The notes: generated by a model not told the origin, from the sequence alone. Positions 1-8,480 are shown, numbered from the stretch's first letter. The stretch: DNA of 12,809 nt from an uncultured Clostridia bacterium (GCA_948745425.1 CAPZDM010000046.1:1-12809), one strand, 5' to 3'. Translations and numbers: made by a program.

Positions 1-2
1 AT

Positions 3-3000
3 AATTTAAGAAGAAGTTTACTAGAGATAACAGCATTTATAAACATAATAGTACTACTATTATTAAAAATATTTATAAATGTAAATATAAGTATACCATT
101 AACTATATCAATACTAAGTGTGATAATGCCAACAATATTAGATTATATAAATTATATAGTATTCAAACAAGAAGGAATAAAAAAACAAAAAAGTTTTTCA
201 AGAAGTATAGGGGGATTACAGGCAAGCTTTCTAAGAGCTTTAGTAGAATTTTCAGTACTTCCATATAAAGCATATATATCATTAAAAGCTATTATAAAAA
301 CAATTTATAGGATGACAGTATCACATAAATATCTATTAGAATGGACAACCTCAGAGCAGGCAGAAAAGCAAGCAAAAAACGGAATAAAGAATTACTATAT
401 CAGTATGTGGGTAAATGCTTTAGTTGGAATTTTAACAATGGCATTAGCAATATTATACTTGCCATTAGCAATTATATTAGGAGTAATATGGCTAATAGCA
501 CCAGCAATTTGTTGGTATGTTAGTAAAGAGAACACCAACGAGGCATCAATTGAAAAATTAAATGAAGATGAAAAAGAATATTTAAAAAGAGTTGGAAAAG
601 ATACTTGGGAATACTTTAATCAAAATATAAATAAGGAAAATAATTATTTACCACCAGACAATTATCAGGAAGATAGAAAAGAAAAAGTAGTATATAGAAC
701 ATCTTCAACAAATATAGCCTTAGGATTACTCGCCATTATATCAGCATATGATTTAAAATATATAGATTTAGAAAATGCAATTACAAAACTAGAAATTACG
801 CTAGGAGTAATTTCTAAATTACCAAAATGGAATGGTCATCTTTATAACTGGTATAATACAAAAACTTTAGAGCCTTTAATACCAAGATATATATCAACAG
901 TGGACAGTGGGAACTTTATTGGATTTTTATATACAGTAAAACAATTTTTAAAAGAAAAAGAATATACACAATATAAAGATAGAATAAGATTTTTAATAGA
1001 AGAAATAGACAGAATAATAGACAATACAGACTTTAGTGTATTATATGATGAAGAGAAAATGCTTTTATCAATAGGGTTTAATATAGAGGAAAACAAACTA
1101 ACAGACACCTATTATGACTTACTAGCATCAGAGGCAAGACAAGCAAGCTTTGTAGCAATTGCTAAAAGAGATATCCCAGAAAAGCATTGGTCTAGCTTAA
1201 GTAGAACCCTTACAGAAATGAACAATTATAAAGGACTTATTTCATGGTCTGGTACAGCCTTTGAATATTTAATGCCACATGTTAATATCGTAAAATACCC
1301 AGGAAGCTTAATAGATGAATCATGTAAATTCATGGTAAAGAGCCAAAGAGAATATACAAACAAATTAGGGATACCATGGGGAATTAGTGAATCGGCATTC
1401 AATATGAAAGATTTAAACAATAATTATCAATATAAAGCATTTGGAATTCCTTGGTTAGGATTAAAAAGAGGCTTAGCAGATGAAATGGTAGTATCGGCAT
1501 ATGGTTCAATACTTGCCATAAATGATTATCCCAGAGAAGTGTTAGAAAATATAAAAAAACTTGAAGCACAAGAAATGCTAGGAAAATATGGATTTTATGA
1601 ATCAATAGATTATACACCAGAAAGACTAAACAAAAGTAGCCAAAGTGTACCTGTTAAGACATATATGGCACATCACCAAGGGTTAATATTACTATCAATA
1701 AACAATTTATTTAATAATAATATATTACAAAAAAGATTTATGGAAAATCCAGAAATGAAAGCAATAGACATTTTATTACAAGAAAGAATGCCAGAAGACA
1801 TGCTTATAACAAAAGAGAAAAAAGAAAAAATTGAGAAAATAAGATATAAAGGTTATGACAGTTATGAAGAAAATGTTTATACAAAGATAAATGAAAACCT
1901 AGTACCTGCAAACGTTATATCAAATGAAGATTATAGTGTTGTAATAAATGCAAAAGGTGAAGGATATAGCACTTATAAAGATATTGATATAAATAGATTT
2001 AAAGAAACTAATGATAAAAAAGGTGGTATATATTTCTATATAAAAAATATAAGGACAAATAGAATATGGAAAGCAAATGTAGATGGATTCAAAGACAAAA
2101 CAGATAAATATAGCATAAGCTTTGCACCAGACAGAAATAAATTCGTAAGAACAGATGAAAACATTGAAACAACACAAAATATAGTAGTAGCACAAAATAC
2201 AGGAACAGAAATAAGAAAAATAACTCTAAAAAATAATTCAAATATAGACGAAACAATAGAAATATCATCAATATTTGAACCTATATTATCAAACAGATGG
2301 CAAGACTATTCTCATAGAGCATTTAATAATTTAGGTTTAAGATATGAGTTCTTAGAAGACAAACAAGCAATATTAATCAAAAGAAATAAAAGAGAAGATG
2401 AAGAAGAATTATATGTTGGAACATATTTTTACACAGACGAAGCAAACACAATAGGAGAATTAGAATATGAAGTTAATGGTAATACTGTGGATAAATATGT
2501 GGAAAACTCAATACCATTTTCTAAGAAAATGACAAGGCAAGTTGAACCTGTAATAGCATTTAGAAGAACAGTAAAAATCCCAAAAAATGAACAGGTGTCT
2601 TTAAACTTTATTATTACAGCTTCTTTCAATAAAGAAGAAGTATTAGAAAACATAGATTATTATTTAAATGAAGAAAATATAGAAAGAGAATATGAACTTT
2701 CAAGAGTAAGAGTCGAAGAAGAAGCAAAATATCTAAGAGTATCTAGTGAAAATTTAAAAGACTATCAACGAATGTTACCATATATAATATTCCAGAATCC
2801 AATGAAGAGATTATATACAAATAAAATATCAAAAACAAAGCATTCACAAGAGGAATTTTGGAAATACGGAATATCAGGAGACTTACCAATAGTTTTACTA
2901 AGGATAAAAAGCATTGACAATATATCTGTAGTAAGAGAAATACTAAAAGCATATGAATTTTTCAGAACTAGAAATATAAAATTTGATTTAATAATATTAG

Positions 3001-5696
3001 ACGAAGAAAAAAATTCATATGAAAAATATTTAAGAGAAGAAATCTTTAAAGAAGTTGCAAACACACAACTATCATATTTATTAAACTCAGGAATATTTAT
3101 CATAGATAATAAAGAAGACTTAGACTTATTTACTTTAAGGGCGAACTTTATAATAGAAGCAAATAAAGGAAGTATAAGGAATGTATTAAATGAATTAGAA
3201 GAAGATTATCTATATTCTATAAAAGACATTGCACAAGACAAAAAAGAAAATATAATAAAACCTGAATATGAAAATATAAACAATTACTTTAACGTAAAAA
3301 ATCTAAAATATTATAATGAATATGGAGGATTCTCAGAAGACGGAAAAGAATATAGAATAAAGCAAAATATAGACAATCCAATACCTACAGTATGGAGTCA
3401 TGTTATGGCAAACGAAAAATTTGGAACATTAGTTACAAACAACATGGGAGGATTTACTTGGAGCAAAAATAGCAGACTAAACAGAATAACTGCATGGTCG
3501 AATAATGGAATAACAGATGAACCATCAGAAGTAATATATATAAGAGATAAAGATTTAATGGAAAGTTGGTCTGTAGGAAAAACGCCTAAACCAGATGAAA
3601 ATGAATATTCAGTAATATATGGATTTGGTTATGCTAAATACTACCACTCAAGTTGTGGAATAACACAAGAAGTGGAGGTATTTGTGCCAACTAAAGATAG
3701 TGTAAAAGTAAATATATTAAACTTAAAAAACACAACGCAAGACAAGAAAAATTTAAGTTTAGTGTATTATATAAAACCAGTCTTAGGAGAAGATGAATTA
3801 AAATCAAATGGATATATAGATATAAAATTCAACAAAAATGCGAATTTAATATCAGCAGAAAACTTATATGAAAATGGAATAAGTAAAACAGTATTTATAT
3901 CAAGCAGTGAACCAATAAGCTCATACACAGGAAATAAAGTAAGCTTCATAGGAAATGGAAGTATTGGAGCACCAGAAGGACTAGAAAAAATCTCTTTAAC
4001 AAACGAAAACTCTTTAGGAAATAATTCATGTATAGCAATACAAATAGATGTAACAATTCATCCATATGAAAATAAAGAAATATCATTAATAATAGGAGAA
4101 GAAGAAAAAACATTAGAAGTACAAGACCTAGCATATAAATACTCAGACATAAAAAAATGTAAAAAAGAATTAACAGAAACAAAAGAGTTTTGGAAGGAAA
4201 AAATATCAACAATACAAGTAAAAACGCCATCTGAATCAATGAATATAATGTTAAATGGATGGTTATTATATCAAACAATAGCATGTAGACTATGGGGAAA
4301 ATCAGCCTTCTATCAATCAGGAGGAGCAATTGGATTTAGAGATCAATTACAAGATACACTAGGACTAAAATATATTGAACCAGAAATAACAAGAAATCAA
4401 ATTATAAAGCAATGTGCACATCAATTTATAGAAGGAGATGTAGAACACTGGTGGCATGAAGAAACAAAAAGAGGGATAAGAACAAGATTTTCAGACGATT
4501 TACTATGGTTACCATATGCAGTAGCAGAATATGTAAAAACAACAGGTGATAAAGAGATATTAAAACAAGAAGTAGAATATATAAGTGGAAAACTATTAGA
4601 AGATGGTCAAAACGAAATATATGACATCCATCCAGTGTCAAACGTAAAAGAAAGTGTATTTAACCATTGTATAAGAACAATAGAAAAATCATTCAACTTT
4701 GGAGAAAATGGACTACCTAAAATAGGTTCAGGAGACTGGAATGACGGATTTAGCAAAGTAGGAGTAAAAGGAAAAGGAGAAAGTGTATGGTTAGGATTTT
4801 TCTTATACACCATACTAGATAGATTTATTGAATTAATGAATGGAATGCAAGAAGAAGATGTAAAAGAAAAAATACAAGAATATGAACAAAAAAAACAAGA
4901 ATTAAAAAAAGCATTAAACTCAGCAGGATGGGATGGACGTTGGTACAAAAGAGCATTTATGGATGATGGAAATATACTAGGAACTATAGAAAACGAAGAA
5001 TGTAGGATAGACAGTATTGCTCAAAGCTGGTCAGTAATATCAAATGCAGGAGACAATGACAAAAAATATATATCAATGGAAAGTTTAGAAAATCATTTAG
5101 TAGATAGAGAAACAGGGATAATAAAACTACTAGACCCACCATTTGATAAAAGTAACTTAGAACCAGGATATATAAAAATGTATCTACCAGGAGTAAGAGA
5201 AAATGGAGGACAGTACACACATGCAGCAATATGGGCAATAATCGCAGAAGCATTATTAGGTTTTGGAAATAAAGCATATGAATATTACAGAATGATAAAT
5301 CCAATAGAACATGCAAAAACAAAAGATGAAGCAAATAAATACAAAGTAGAACCATATGTAATAGCAGCAGATGTATATGGAGGAACAGACCTATTAGGAC
5401 GAGGAGGATGGACATGGTATACAGGGTCATCAAGCTGGTATTATAGAGCAGGAATAGAATATATACTAGGACTAAAAATAGAAGAAGGAAAAATAAGAGT
5501 AGAACCATGTATACCAAGTGACTGGAAGGAATACAGCATACAATATAAATATAAAACAACAATATATAACATCAAAGTTAAAAACTTAAATGGAAAAAAC
5601 ACAGGAGTAGAAAAAGTATTTGTAAATGGAAAAGAACAACAAGAAATAGAATTAGTAGATGATGGAAAAGTATATGAAATAGAAATCTTAATGTAA
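3..5696 (+). CDS. ndvB: Cyclic beta-1,2-glucan synthase (NdvB/Cgs family), 5'-partial
   Basis: The family makes and cyclises beta-1,2-glucan at the cytoplasmic membrane. The frame is open to the window edge, so the GTG at 120 is not the true start; codons from position 3 read NLRRSLLE, a motif found in this family just after the glycosyltransferase. The N-terminal GT84 domain must lie outside the window. Counting from 120: membrane segments lie before residue 20 and at about 95-135; the 'glycoamylase-like' cyclisation domain (now GH189) spans about 150-570, with YDLLASEARQASF, WGISESA (420-426), YQYKAFGIPWLGLKRG and MAHHQGL. Two beta-sandwich regions follow (about 595-870 and 1060-1360), then a GH94 phosphorylase-type (alpha/alpha)6 domain with FRDQLQD, HWWHEETKRGIRTR, GDWNDG (Asp1542 at the general-acid position) and GVRENGGQYTHAA. 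All GH94 landmarks are intact. In Brucella this domain trims glucan length; the same role here is inference. The symbol is borrowed from rhizobial homologues. Confidence 0.93.
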   Translation, partial: NLRRSLLEITAFINIIVLLLLKIFINVNISIPLTISILSVIMPTILDYINYIVFKQEGIKKQKSFSRSIGGLQASFLRALVEFSVLPYKAYISLKAIIKTIYRMTVSHKYLLEWTTSEQAEKQAKNGIKNYYISMWVNALVGILTMALAILYLPLAIILGVIWLIAPAICWYVSKENTNEASIEKLNEDEKEYLKRVGKDTWEYFNQNINKENNYLPPDNYQEDRKEKVVYRTSSTNIALGLLAIISAYDLKYIDLENAITKLEITLGVISKLPKWNGHLYNWYNTKTLEPLIPRYISTVDSGNFIGFLYTVKQFLKEKEYTQYKDRIRFLIEEIDRIIDNTDFSVLYDEEKMLLSIGFNIEENKLTDTYYDLLASEARQASFVAIAKRDIPEKHWSSLSRTLTEMNNYKGLISWSGTAFEYLMPHVNIVKYPGSLIDESCKFMVKSQREYTNKLGIPWGISESAFNMKDLNNNYQYKAFGIPWLGLKRGLADEMVVSAYGSILAINDYPREVLENIKKLEAQEMLGKYGFYESIDYTPERLNKSSQSVPVKTYMAHHQGLILLSINNLFNNNILQKRFMENPEMKAIDILLQERMPEDMLITKEKKEKIEKIRYKGYDSYEENVYTKINENLVPANVISNEDYSVVINAKGEGYSTYKDIDINRFKETNDKKGGIYFYIKNIRTNRIWKANVDGFKDKTDKYSISFAPDRNKFVRTDENIETTQNIVVAQNTGTEIRKITLKNNSNIDETIEISSIFEPILSNRWQDYSHRAFNNLGLRYEFLEDKQAILIKRNKREDEEELYVGTYFYTDEANTIGELEYEVNGNTVDKYVENSIPFSKKMTRQVEPVIAFRRTVKIPKNEQVSLNFIITASFNKEEVLENIDYYLNEENIEREYELSRVRVEEEAKYLRVSSENLKDYQRMLPYIIFQNPMKRLYTNKISKTKHSQEEFWKYGISGDLPIVLLRIKSIDNISVVREILKAYEFFRTRNIKFDLIILDEEKNSYEKYLREEIFKEVANTQLSYLLNSGIFIIDNKEDLDLFTLRANFIIEANKGSIRNVLNELEEDYLYSIKDIAQDKKENIIKPEYENINNYFNVKNLKYYNEYGGFSEDGKEYRIKQNIDNPIPTVWSHVMANEKFGTLVTNNMGGFTWSKNSRLNRITAWSNNGITDEPSEVIYIRDKDLMESWSVGKTPKPDENEYSVIYGFGYAKYYHSSCGITQEVEVFVPTKDSVKVNILNLKNTTQDKKNLSLVYYIKPVLGEDELKSNGYIDIKFNKNANLISAENLYENGISKTVFISSSEPISSYTGNKVSFIGNGSIGAPEGLEKISLTNENSLGNNSCIAIQIDVTIHPYENKEISLIIGEEEKTLEVQDLAYKYSDIKKCKKELTETKEFWKEKISTIQVKTPSESMNIMLNGWLLYQTIACRLWGKSAFYQSGGAIGFRDQLQDTLGLKYIEPEITRNQIIKQCAHQFIEGDVEHWWHEETKRGIRTRFSDDLLWLPYAVAEYVKTTGDKEILKQEVEYISGKLLEDGQNEIYDIHPVSNVKESVFNHCIRTIEKSFNFGENGLPKIGSGDWNDGFSKVGVKGKGESVWLGFFLYTILDRFIELMNGMQEEDVKEKIQEYEQKKQELKKALNSAGWDGRWYKRAFMDDGNILGTIENEECRIDSIAQSWSVISNAGDNDKKYISMESLENHLVDRETGIIKLLDPPFDKSNLEPGYIKMYLPGVRENGGQYTHAAIWAIIAEALLGFGNKAYEYYRMINPIEHAKTKDEANKYKVEPYVIAADVYGGTDLLGRGGWTWYTGSSSWYYRAGIEYILGLKIEEGKIRVEPCIPSDWKEYSIQYKYKTTIYNIKVKNLNGKNTGVEKVFVNGKEQQEIELVDDGKVYEIEILM

Positions 5697-5723
5697 GAAC
5701 GCCTTTGGGCGTTCGTTTTTTTT
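5697..5723 (+). terminator. Intrinsic terminator after the glucan synthase gene
   Basis: GAACGCC (5697-5703) pairs perfectly with GGCGTTC (5708-5714) around a TTTG loop, followed by a run of eight T from 5716. It begins directly after the stop codon. Its core, CGCCTTTGGGCGTTCGTTT, closely resembles the dispersed repeat seen at 7527 and 9839. Confidence 0.93.
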
Positions 5724-5745
5724 CGATTTTTTTGTCATTAACATA

Positions 5746-5774
5746 TTGACATATGTAAGGCATTATGATAAAAT
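5746..5774 (+). promoter_or_regulatory. Main promoter of the rpmG-secE-nusG operon (sigma-A type)
   Basis: A perfect -35 TTGACA (5746-5751) is separated by 17 bp from TAAAAT (5769-5774), which is preceded by an extended -10 TGA (5766-5768). Transcription should start near 5781, giving a leader of about 75 nt before rpmG. There is no tRNA gene in this leader. Confidence 0.88.
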
Positions 5775-5855
5775 ACTCTAACGTATAGTTGTTTTATACA
5801 AATCACATCGTTATAAAATAAAAATAAAAGCAAAAAATTACGGAGGTGTATTTAA

Positions 5856-6020
5856 ATGGCAGCAAAAGGTCCAAGAGAAAGTATAACATTAGAATGTACA
5901 GAGTGTAAAAGAAGAAATTATATGACATCTAAAAATAAGAGAAATAATGCAGACAGACTAGAAATAGTAAAATATTGTAAATACTGTAAGAAACGTACAA
6001 CACATAAAGAAACTAAATAA
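5856..6020 (+). CDS. rpmG: 50S ribosomal protein L33, zinc-binding form
   Basis: L33 is a small protein of the large ribosomal subunit near the E site. The 54-residue product starts MAAKGPRESITLECTECKRR and contains two CxxC pairs (Cys14/Cys17 and Cys41/Cys44), the zinc-ribbon ('C+') form. Length is normal for the family. The start is fixed by the Shine-Dalgarno CGGAGGTG at 5841-5848, 7 nt before the ATG. It is the first gene after the strong promoter at 5746, and secE follows 27 bp downstream. The rpmG-secE-nusG order is common in Firmicutes and supports the call. Confidence 0.96.
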   Translation: MAAKGPRESITLECTECKRRNYMTSKNKRNNADRLEIVKYCKYCKKRTTHKETK

Positions 6021-6047
6021 TAAAATAACTTTTAGGAGGTACAAAAG

Positions 6048-6398
6048 GTGGCAAAAAAAGAGAATGAAAATAAAAAACAAAAACATTTTTGGAAAGATTT
6101 TAGAGCTGAATTAAAGAAAGTTATTTGGCCAACGAAGAAACAACTAGCAAACAATACTATAGTTGTTGTAGCGATGGTTTTAGTTACTACTGTAATAGTT
6201 CTAATATTAGATTTGGCATTTGAAGCTTTAAATACATATGGAATTAATAAAGTAAAACAAACAGTAAAAGACTCAATTTCTACAACTGTTGATGAAGACA
6301 AATCAGAAGGTGAAAATAATCAAGAAGAAAATAATAATAGCGAAAATAATCAATCAACAGAAGGAGATAATCAAACAACAAATACAGTTTCTGAATAA
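6048..6398 (+). CDS. secE: Preprotein translocase subunit SecE, with an acidic C-terminal tail
   Basis: SecE clamps the SecY channel in the Sec translocon. The 116-residue product has a charged amphipathic N-terminus with the family motif LKKVIWPTKKQL (about 22-33) and one membrane span at about 37-60, as in single-span SecE proteins. It starts with GTG 7 nt after TAGGAGGT (6033-6040); no alternative start fits better. The odd part is the C-terminus: from about residue 82 there are some 35 residues rich in Glu, Asp, Asn, Gln, Ser and Thr and lacking hydrophobic segments. Known SecE topology would place this tail outside the membrane. Typical single-span SecE proteins are about 60-75 residues, so this one is long. 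Gene order between rpmG and nusG confirms identity. Confidence 0.96.
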   Translation: MAKKENENKKQKHFWKDFRAELKKVIWPTKKQLANNTIVVVAMVLVTTVIVLILDLAFEALNTYGINKVKQTVKDSISTTVDEDKSEGENNQEENNNSENNQSTEGDNQTTNTVSE

Positions 6399-6442
6399 AA
6401 TAGTATAGCAATAGAGCAATAATAATAAAGGAGGCTTAAATA

Positions 6443-6976
6443 ATGGCCCATCAAAATGAAGACTTAATACCAAGATGGTATGTAATACATACATATTCAG
6501 GATATGAAAACAAAGTAAAAACAGACTTAGAAAAAACTGTTAAAAATAGAGAACTTGAAGACTATTTCTTTGAAATCGTTGTTCCAATGGAAGAGCAAAT
6601 AGAAATTAAAGATGGAAAAAGAGACACTAAGCTAAAAAAAGTTTTTCCAGGATATGTGTTAATAAAAATGATAGTAACAGATTCTACATGGTATATTGTA
6701 AGAAATACAAGAGGAGTTACAGGATTTGTTGGTTCTGGAACTAATCCAATACCACTTACAGACGATGAAATAAGAGCAATGGGATTTGAAGAAGTTCCTG
6801 TTAATGTTGATTACGAAATAAAAGACTCAGTTAAAATAATAGGTGGAGCATTAGAGGGCTTTGTAGGAACTGTTGAAGAAATTAATAAAGAAAAGGGTAA
6901 AGTTAAAGTTGTAGTATCAATGTTTGGTAGAGAAACACCAATAGAACTAGAATTTTCACAAGTCCAAAAAGTTTAA
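6443..6976 (+). CDS. nusG: Transcription termination/antitermination factor NusG
   Basis: NusG binds RNA polymerase and modulates pausing, termination and coupling to translation. The 177-residue product has the NGN domain at about 9-115 (WYVIHTYSGYENKVK near the start, FPGYVLIKM at 68-76, RNTRGVTGFVG at 88-98) and a C-terminal KOW domain at about 126-175 (KIIGGALEGFVGTVEEI). Length is standard. The ATG follows AAAGGAGG (6427-6434) by 8 nt. It lies 44 bp after secE with no terminator between, so the two should share a transcript. An additional promoter just beyond its stop codon serves the downstream ribosomal genes. Confidence 0.98.
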   Translation: MAHQNEDLIPRWYVIHTYSGYENKVKTDLEKTVKNRELEDYFFEIVVPMEEQIEIKDGKRDTKLKKVFPGYVLIKMIVTDSTWYIVRNTRGVTGFVGSGTNPIPLTDDEIRAMGFEEVPVNVDYEIKDSVKIIGGALEGFVGTVEEINKEKGKVKVVVSMFGRETPIELEFSQVQKV

Positions 6977-6989
6977 ATAGCTGTTAATC

Positions 6990-7023
6990 TGATATAATCA
7001 AAAATTTATTTCTGTTTATATCA
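6990..7023 (+). promoter_or_regulatory. Probable internal promoter for rplK-rplA, overlapping an inverted repeat
   Basis: A consensus TATAAT (6993-6998) is preceded directly by TGA (6990-6992), an extended -10; the -35 region around 6970-6976 is poor. TGATATAA (6990-6997), which contains the -10, is repeated inverted as TTATATCA at 7016-7023. The dyad could be an operator or a leader hairpin; I cannot say which. Confidence 0.55.
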
Positions 7024-7068
7024 ATTATAATTAAAATATGAAATCATTTAAAGGAGGTGCAAGAAGAA

Positions 7069-7497
7069 ATGGCACAAAAAGAAATCACAAATGTTATAAA
7101 ATTACAAATAGAAGCTGGAAAAGCAACACCAGCACCACCAGTAGGTCCAGCTTTAGGTTCAAGTGGTGTTAATATTATGCAATTCGTAAAAGAATTTAAT
7201 GATAAAACAGCAAATCAACCAGGAATGACAATTCCAGTAGTTATTACTGTTTACAAAGATAAATCTTTTACATTCATAACAAAAGTTCCACCAGTAGCAG
7301 TATTAATAAAAAAAGCAATAAAAATTGAAAAAGGTTCAGGAAAACCAAATAAAGAAAAAGTTGCAAAAATCACAAAAGAACAAGTAAAACAAATTGCAGA
7401 ACAAAAAATGGAAGACTTAAACGCAGCAACAGTAGAAGCTGCTATGAATATGGTAGCAGGGACTGCTCGTTCAATGGGTGTAGTCGTTACTGATTAG
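7069..7497 (+). CDS. rplK: 50S ribosomal protein L11
   Basis: L11 forms part of the GTPase-associated centre of the large subunit, binding the 23S rRNA segment where elongation factors act. The 142-residue product is the usual length and has the N-terminal motif KLQIEAGKATPAPPVGPALG and the C-terminal RNA-binding domain ending GTARSMGVVV. An in-frame GTG at 7057 lies inside the Shine-Dalgarno AAGGAGGT (7051-7058), so the ATG at 7069, 10 nt after it, is the start. It lies 92 bp beyond nusG behind a likely internal promoter, and rplA follows as in nearly all bacteria. Confidence 0.98.
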   Translation: MAQKEITNVIKLQIEAGKATPAPPVGPALGSSGVNIMQFVKEFNDKTANQPGMTIPVVITVYKDKSFTFITKVPPVAVLIKKAIKIEKGSGKPNKEKVAKITKEQVKQIAEQKMEDLNAATVEAAMNMVAGTARSMGVVVTD

Positions 7498-7521
7498 AAA
7501 TTAGAAATTAGAGGTTAGATG
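7494..7521 (+). repeat. Imperfect 7-bp tandem repeat (TTAGAAA) starting at the rplK stop codon
   Basis: Four heptamers in a row read TTAGAAA, TTAGAAA, TTAGAGG, TTAGATG. The run begins within the last rplK codons and leads directly into the palindromic repeat at 7527, so it may be part of the same inserted element. Confidence 0.6.
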
Positions 7522-7526
7522 ATGGG

Positions 7527-7551
7527 TGTAGGGTCGCCCTTTGGGCGTCCG
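7527..7551 (+). repeat. Palindromic repeat of the TGTAGGG..CGCCCTTTGGGCG family, copy 1
   Basis: TGTAGGG is followed by a hairpin CGCCC-TTT-GGGCG and then TCCG. Nearly the same sequence occurs at 9839-9862, with a shortened version at 8464-8480. It sits in the rplK-rplA spacer, which is 123 bp here. There is no T-run, so it should not terminate transcription. Confidence 0.75.
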
Positions 7552-7620
7552 TTTATCCAGGGAATAGCAAAAAAAATTTGGGAGAATGAAAAACATTCGT
7601 TAAAACCAAGGGAGGTAAAA

Positions 7621-8304
7621 ATGAAAAAAGGAAAGAGATATAGAGAAGCATTAAAGCTAATTGATACAAACAAAGCTTATGAAGCAAAAGAAGCATTTGA
7701 GGTAATGGAAAAATTACCAAAAACGAAATTTGATGAAACAGTTGAATTACATGTAAGACTAGGAGTAGACTCAAAACATGCTGATCAACAAGTAAGAGGA
7801 ACTGTAGTATTACCAAATGGTACAGGAAAAACTGTAAAAGTATTAGTTTTTGCAAAAGGTCCAAAAGCTGAAGAAGCAGAAAAAGCAGGAGCAGACTTTG
7901 TTGGAGCAGAGGAGTTAATACCAAAAATAGAAAAAGAAAACTGGTTTGACTATGATGTAATCGTAGCAACACCTGATATGATGGGAGTTGTAGGAAGATT
8001 AGGAAAAGTATTAGGACCAAAAGGATTAATGCCAAACCCTAAATCTGGAACAGTAACTATGGATGTTGCAAAAGCTATAGCAGATATCAAATCTGGTAAA
8101 GTAGAATATAGACTAGACAAAACAAACATAATACACTTAGGGTTTGGAAAAGTATCTTTTGGAAATCAAAAGTTATTAGAAAACTACAACACAGTAATGG
8201 ATGCTATAATAAAAGCAAAGCCAGCAGCTGCAAAGGGGCAATACATTAAAAGTGTATATGTAACAACAACAATGGGACCATCATTTAATATAGACCAAAA
8301 ATAA
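7621..8304 (+). CDS. rplA: 50S ribosomal protein L1
   Basis: L1 forms the mobile stalk beside the ribosomal E site and in many bacteria represses its own operon by binding the mRNA. The 227-residue product has the L1 start MKKGKRYREA and the signature TPDMMGVVGRLGKVLGPKGL with MPNPKSGTV in the middle domain, ending TTMGPSF. The upstream in-frame ATG at 7519 would add 34 residues translated from the palindromic repeat. The good Shine-Dalgarno AAGGGAGGT (7608-7616) and family alignment put the start at 7621. It is co-directional with rplK and there is no terminator between them. Confidence 0.98.
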   Translation: MKKGKRYREALKLIDTNKAYEAKEAFEVMEKLPKTKFDETVELHVRLGVDSKHADQQVRGTVVLPNGTGKTVKVLVFAKGPKAEEAEKAGADFVGAEELIPKIEKENWFDYDVIVATPDMMGVVGRLGKVLGPKGLMPNPKSGTVTMDVAKAIADIKSGKVEYRLDKTNIIHLGFGKVSFGNQKLLENYNTVMDAIIKAKPAAAKGQYIKSVYVTTTMGPSFNIDQK

Positions 8305-8319
8305 TTAAAATATAAAACC

Positions 8320-8372
8320 TAAAAAAATGCCAAAGACAGTAGGTATAAGATAAATCCTACCGAGGTATAAAA
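8320..8372 (+). promoter_or_regulatory. L10 leader: L10(L12)-binding kink-turn in the rplJ mRNA leader
   Basis: The stretch GCCAAAGACAGTAGG (8329-8343) and later CCTACCGAGGT (8356-8366) matches the conserved core of the Firmicutes L10 leader. ATGCC (8327-8331) pairs with GGTAT (8364-8368), and GTAGG (8339-8343) pairs with CCTAC (8356-8360), leaving AAAGACA opposite CGA, a kink-turn-like internal loop. In Bacillus this element binds the L10-L12 complex and controls rplJ-rplL by attenuation. The match is by eye; the role here follows from the family. Confidence 0.85.
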
Positions 8373-8379
8373 CGGTAAC

Positions 8380-8417
8380 AAACCGTCTTATGCCTCATGT
8401 CAGCATAAGACGGTTTT
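8380..8417 (+). terminator. Attenuator-like hairpin of the L10 leader
   Basis: AAACCGTCTTATGC (8380-8393) pairs perfectly over 14 bp with GCATAAGACGGTTT (8403-8416), with a 9-nt loop and only a short T-run (TTTT, then AGAAT). A competing small hairpin, ACGGT (8372-8376) with ACCGT (8382-8386), uses the left arm of the long stem, which fits a switch between two states. The weak T-run lowers confidence that it truly terminates. Confidence 0.65.
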
Positions 8418-8463
8418 AGAATATATAAAAATCGATTATTCTTCAAAGAAATTGCCCTATAAA

Positions 8464-8480
8464 TGTAGGGTCGCCATTGG
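8464..8480 (+). repeat. Shortened copy of the TGTAGGG..CGCC repeat
   Basis: TGTAGGGTCGCC is identical to the first 12 bases of the copy at 7527, but continues ATTGG instead of the inverted arm. CCCTA just upstream (8455-8459) can pair with its TAGGG (8466-8470). It lies in the long spacer between the L10 attenuator and rplJ. Confidence 0.55.

Noticed and set aside
120..122. GTG at 120 as the start of the glucan synthase
   Set aside because: The frame is open upstream to the window edge and encodes family-specific sequence (NLRRSLLE), so this is an internal codon.
842..5562. Several long minus-strand open frames across the glucan synthase gene, up to 192 codons
   Set aside because: They are Leu/Ile/Phe-rich translations of the complement of a purine-rich coding strand, without ribosome sites or domain features.
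5724..5855. A tRNA gene before rpmG, as sometimes found near secE-nusG
   Set aside because: No acceptor stem, T-loop GTTCGA-type motif or CCA end; only promoter and leader are visible.
7519..7620. An N-terminal extension of L1 from an in-frame ATG
   Set aside because: It translates the palindromic repeat, lacks homology to L1, and the strong ribosome site lies before 7621.
7553..8035. A 160-codon minus-strand open frame within rplA
   Set aside because: Leu-rich antisense shadow of the well-conserved L1 gene.
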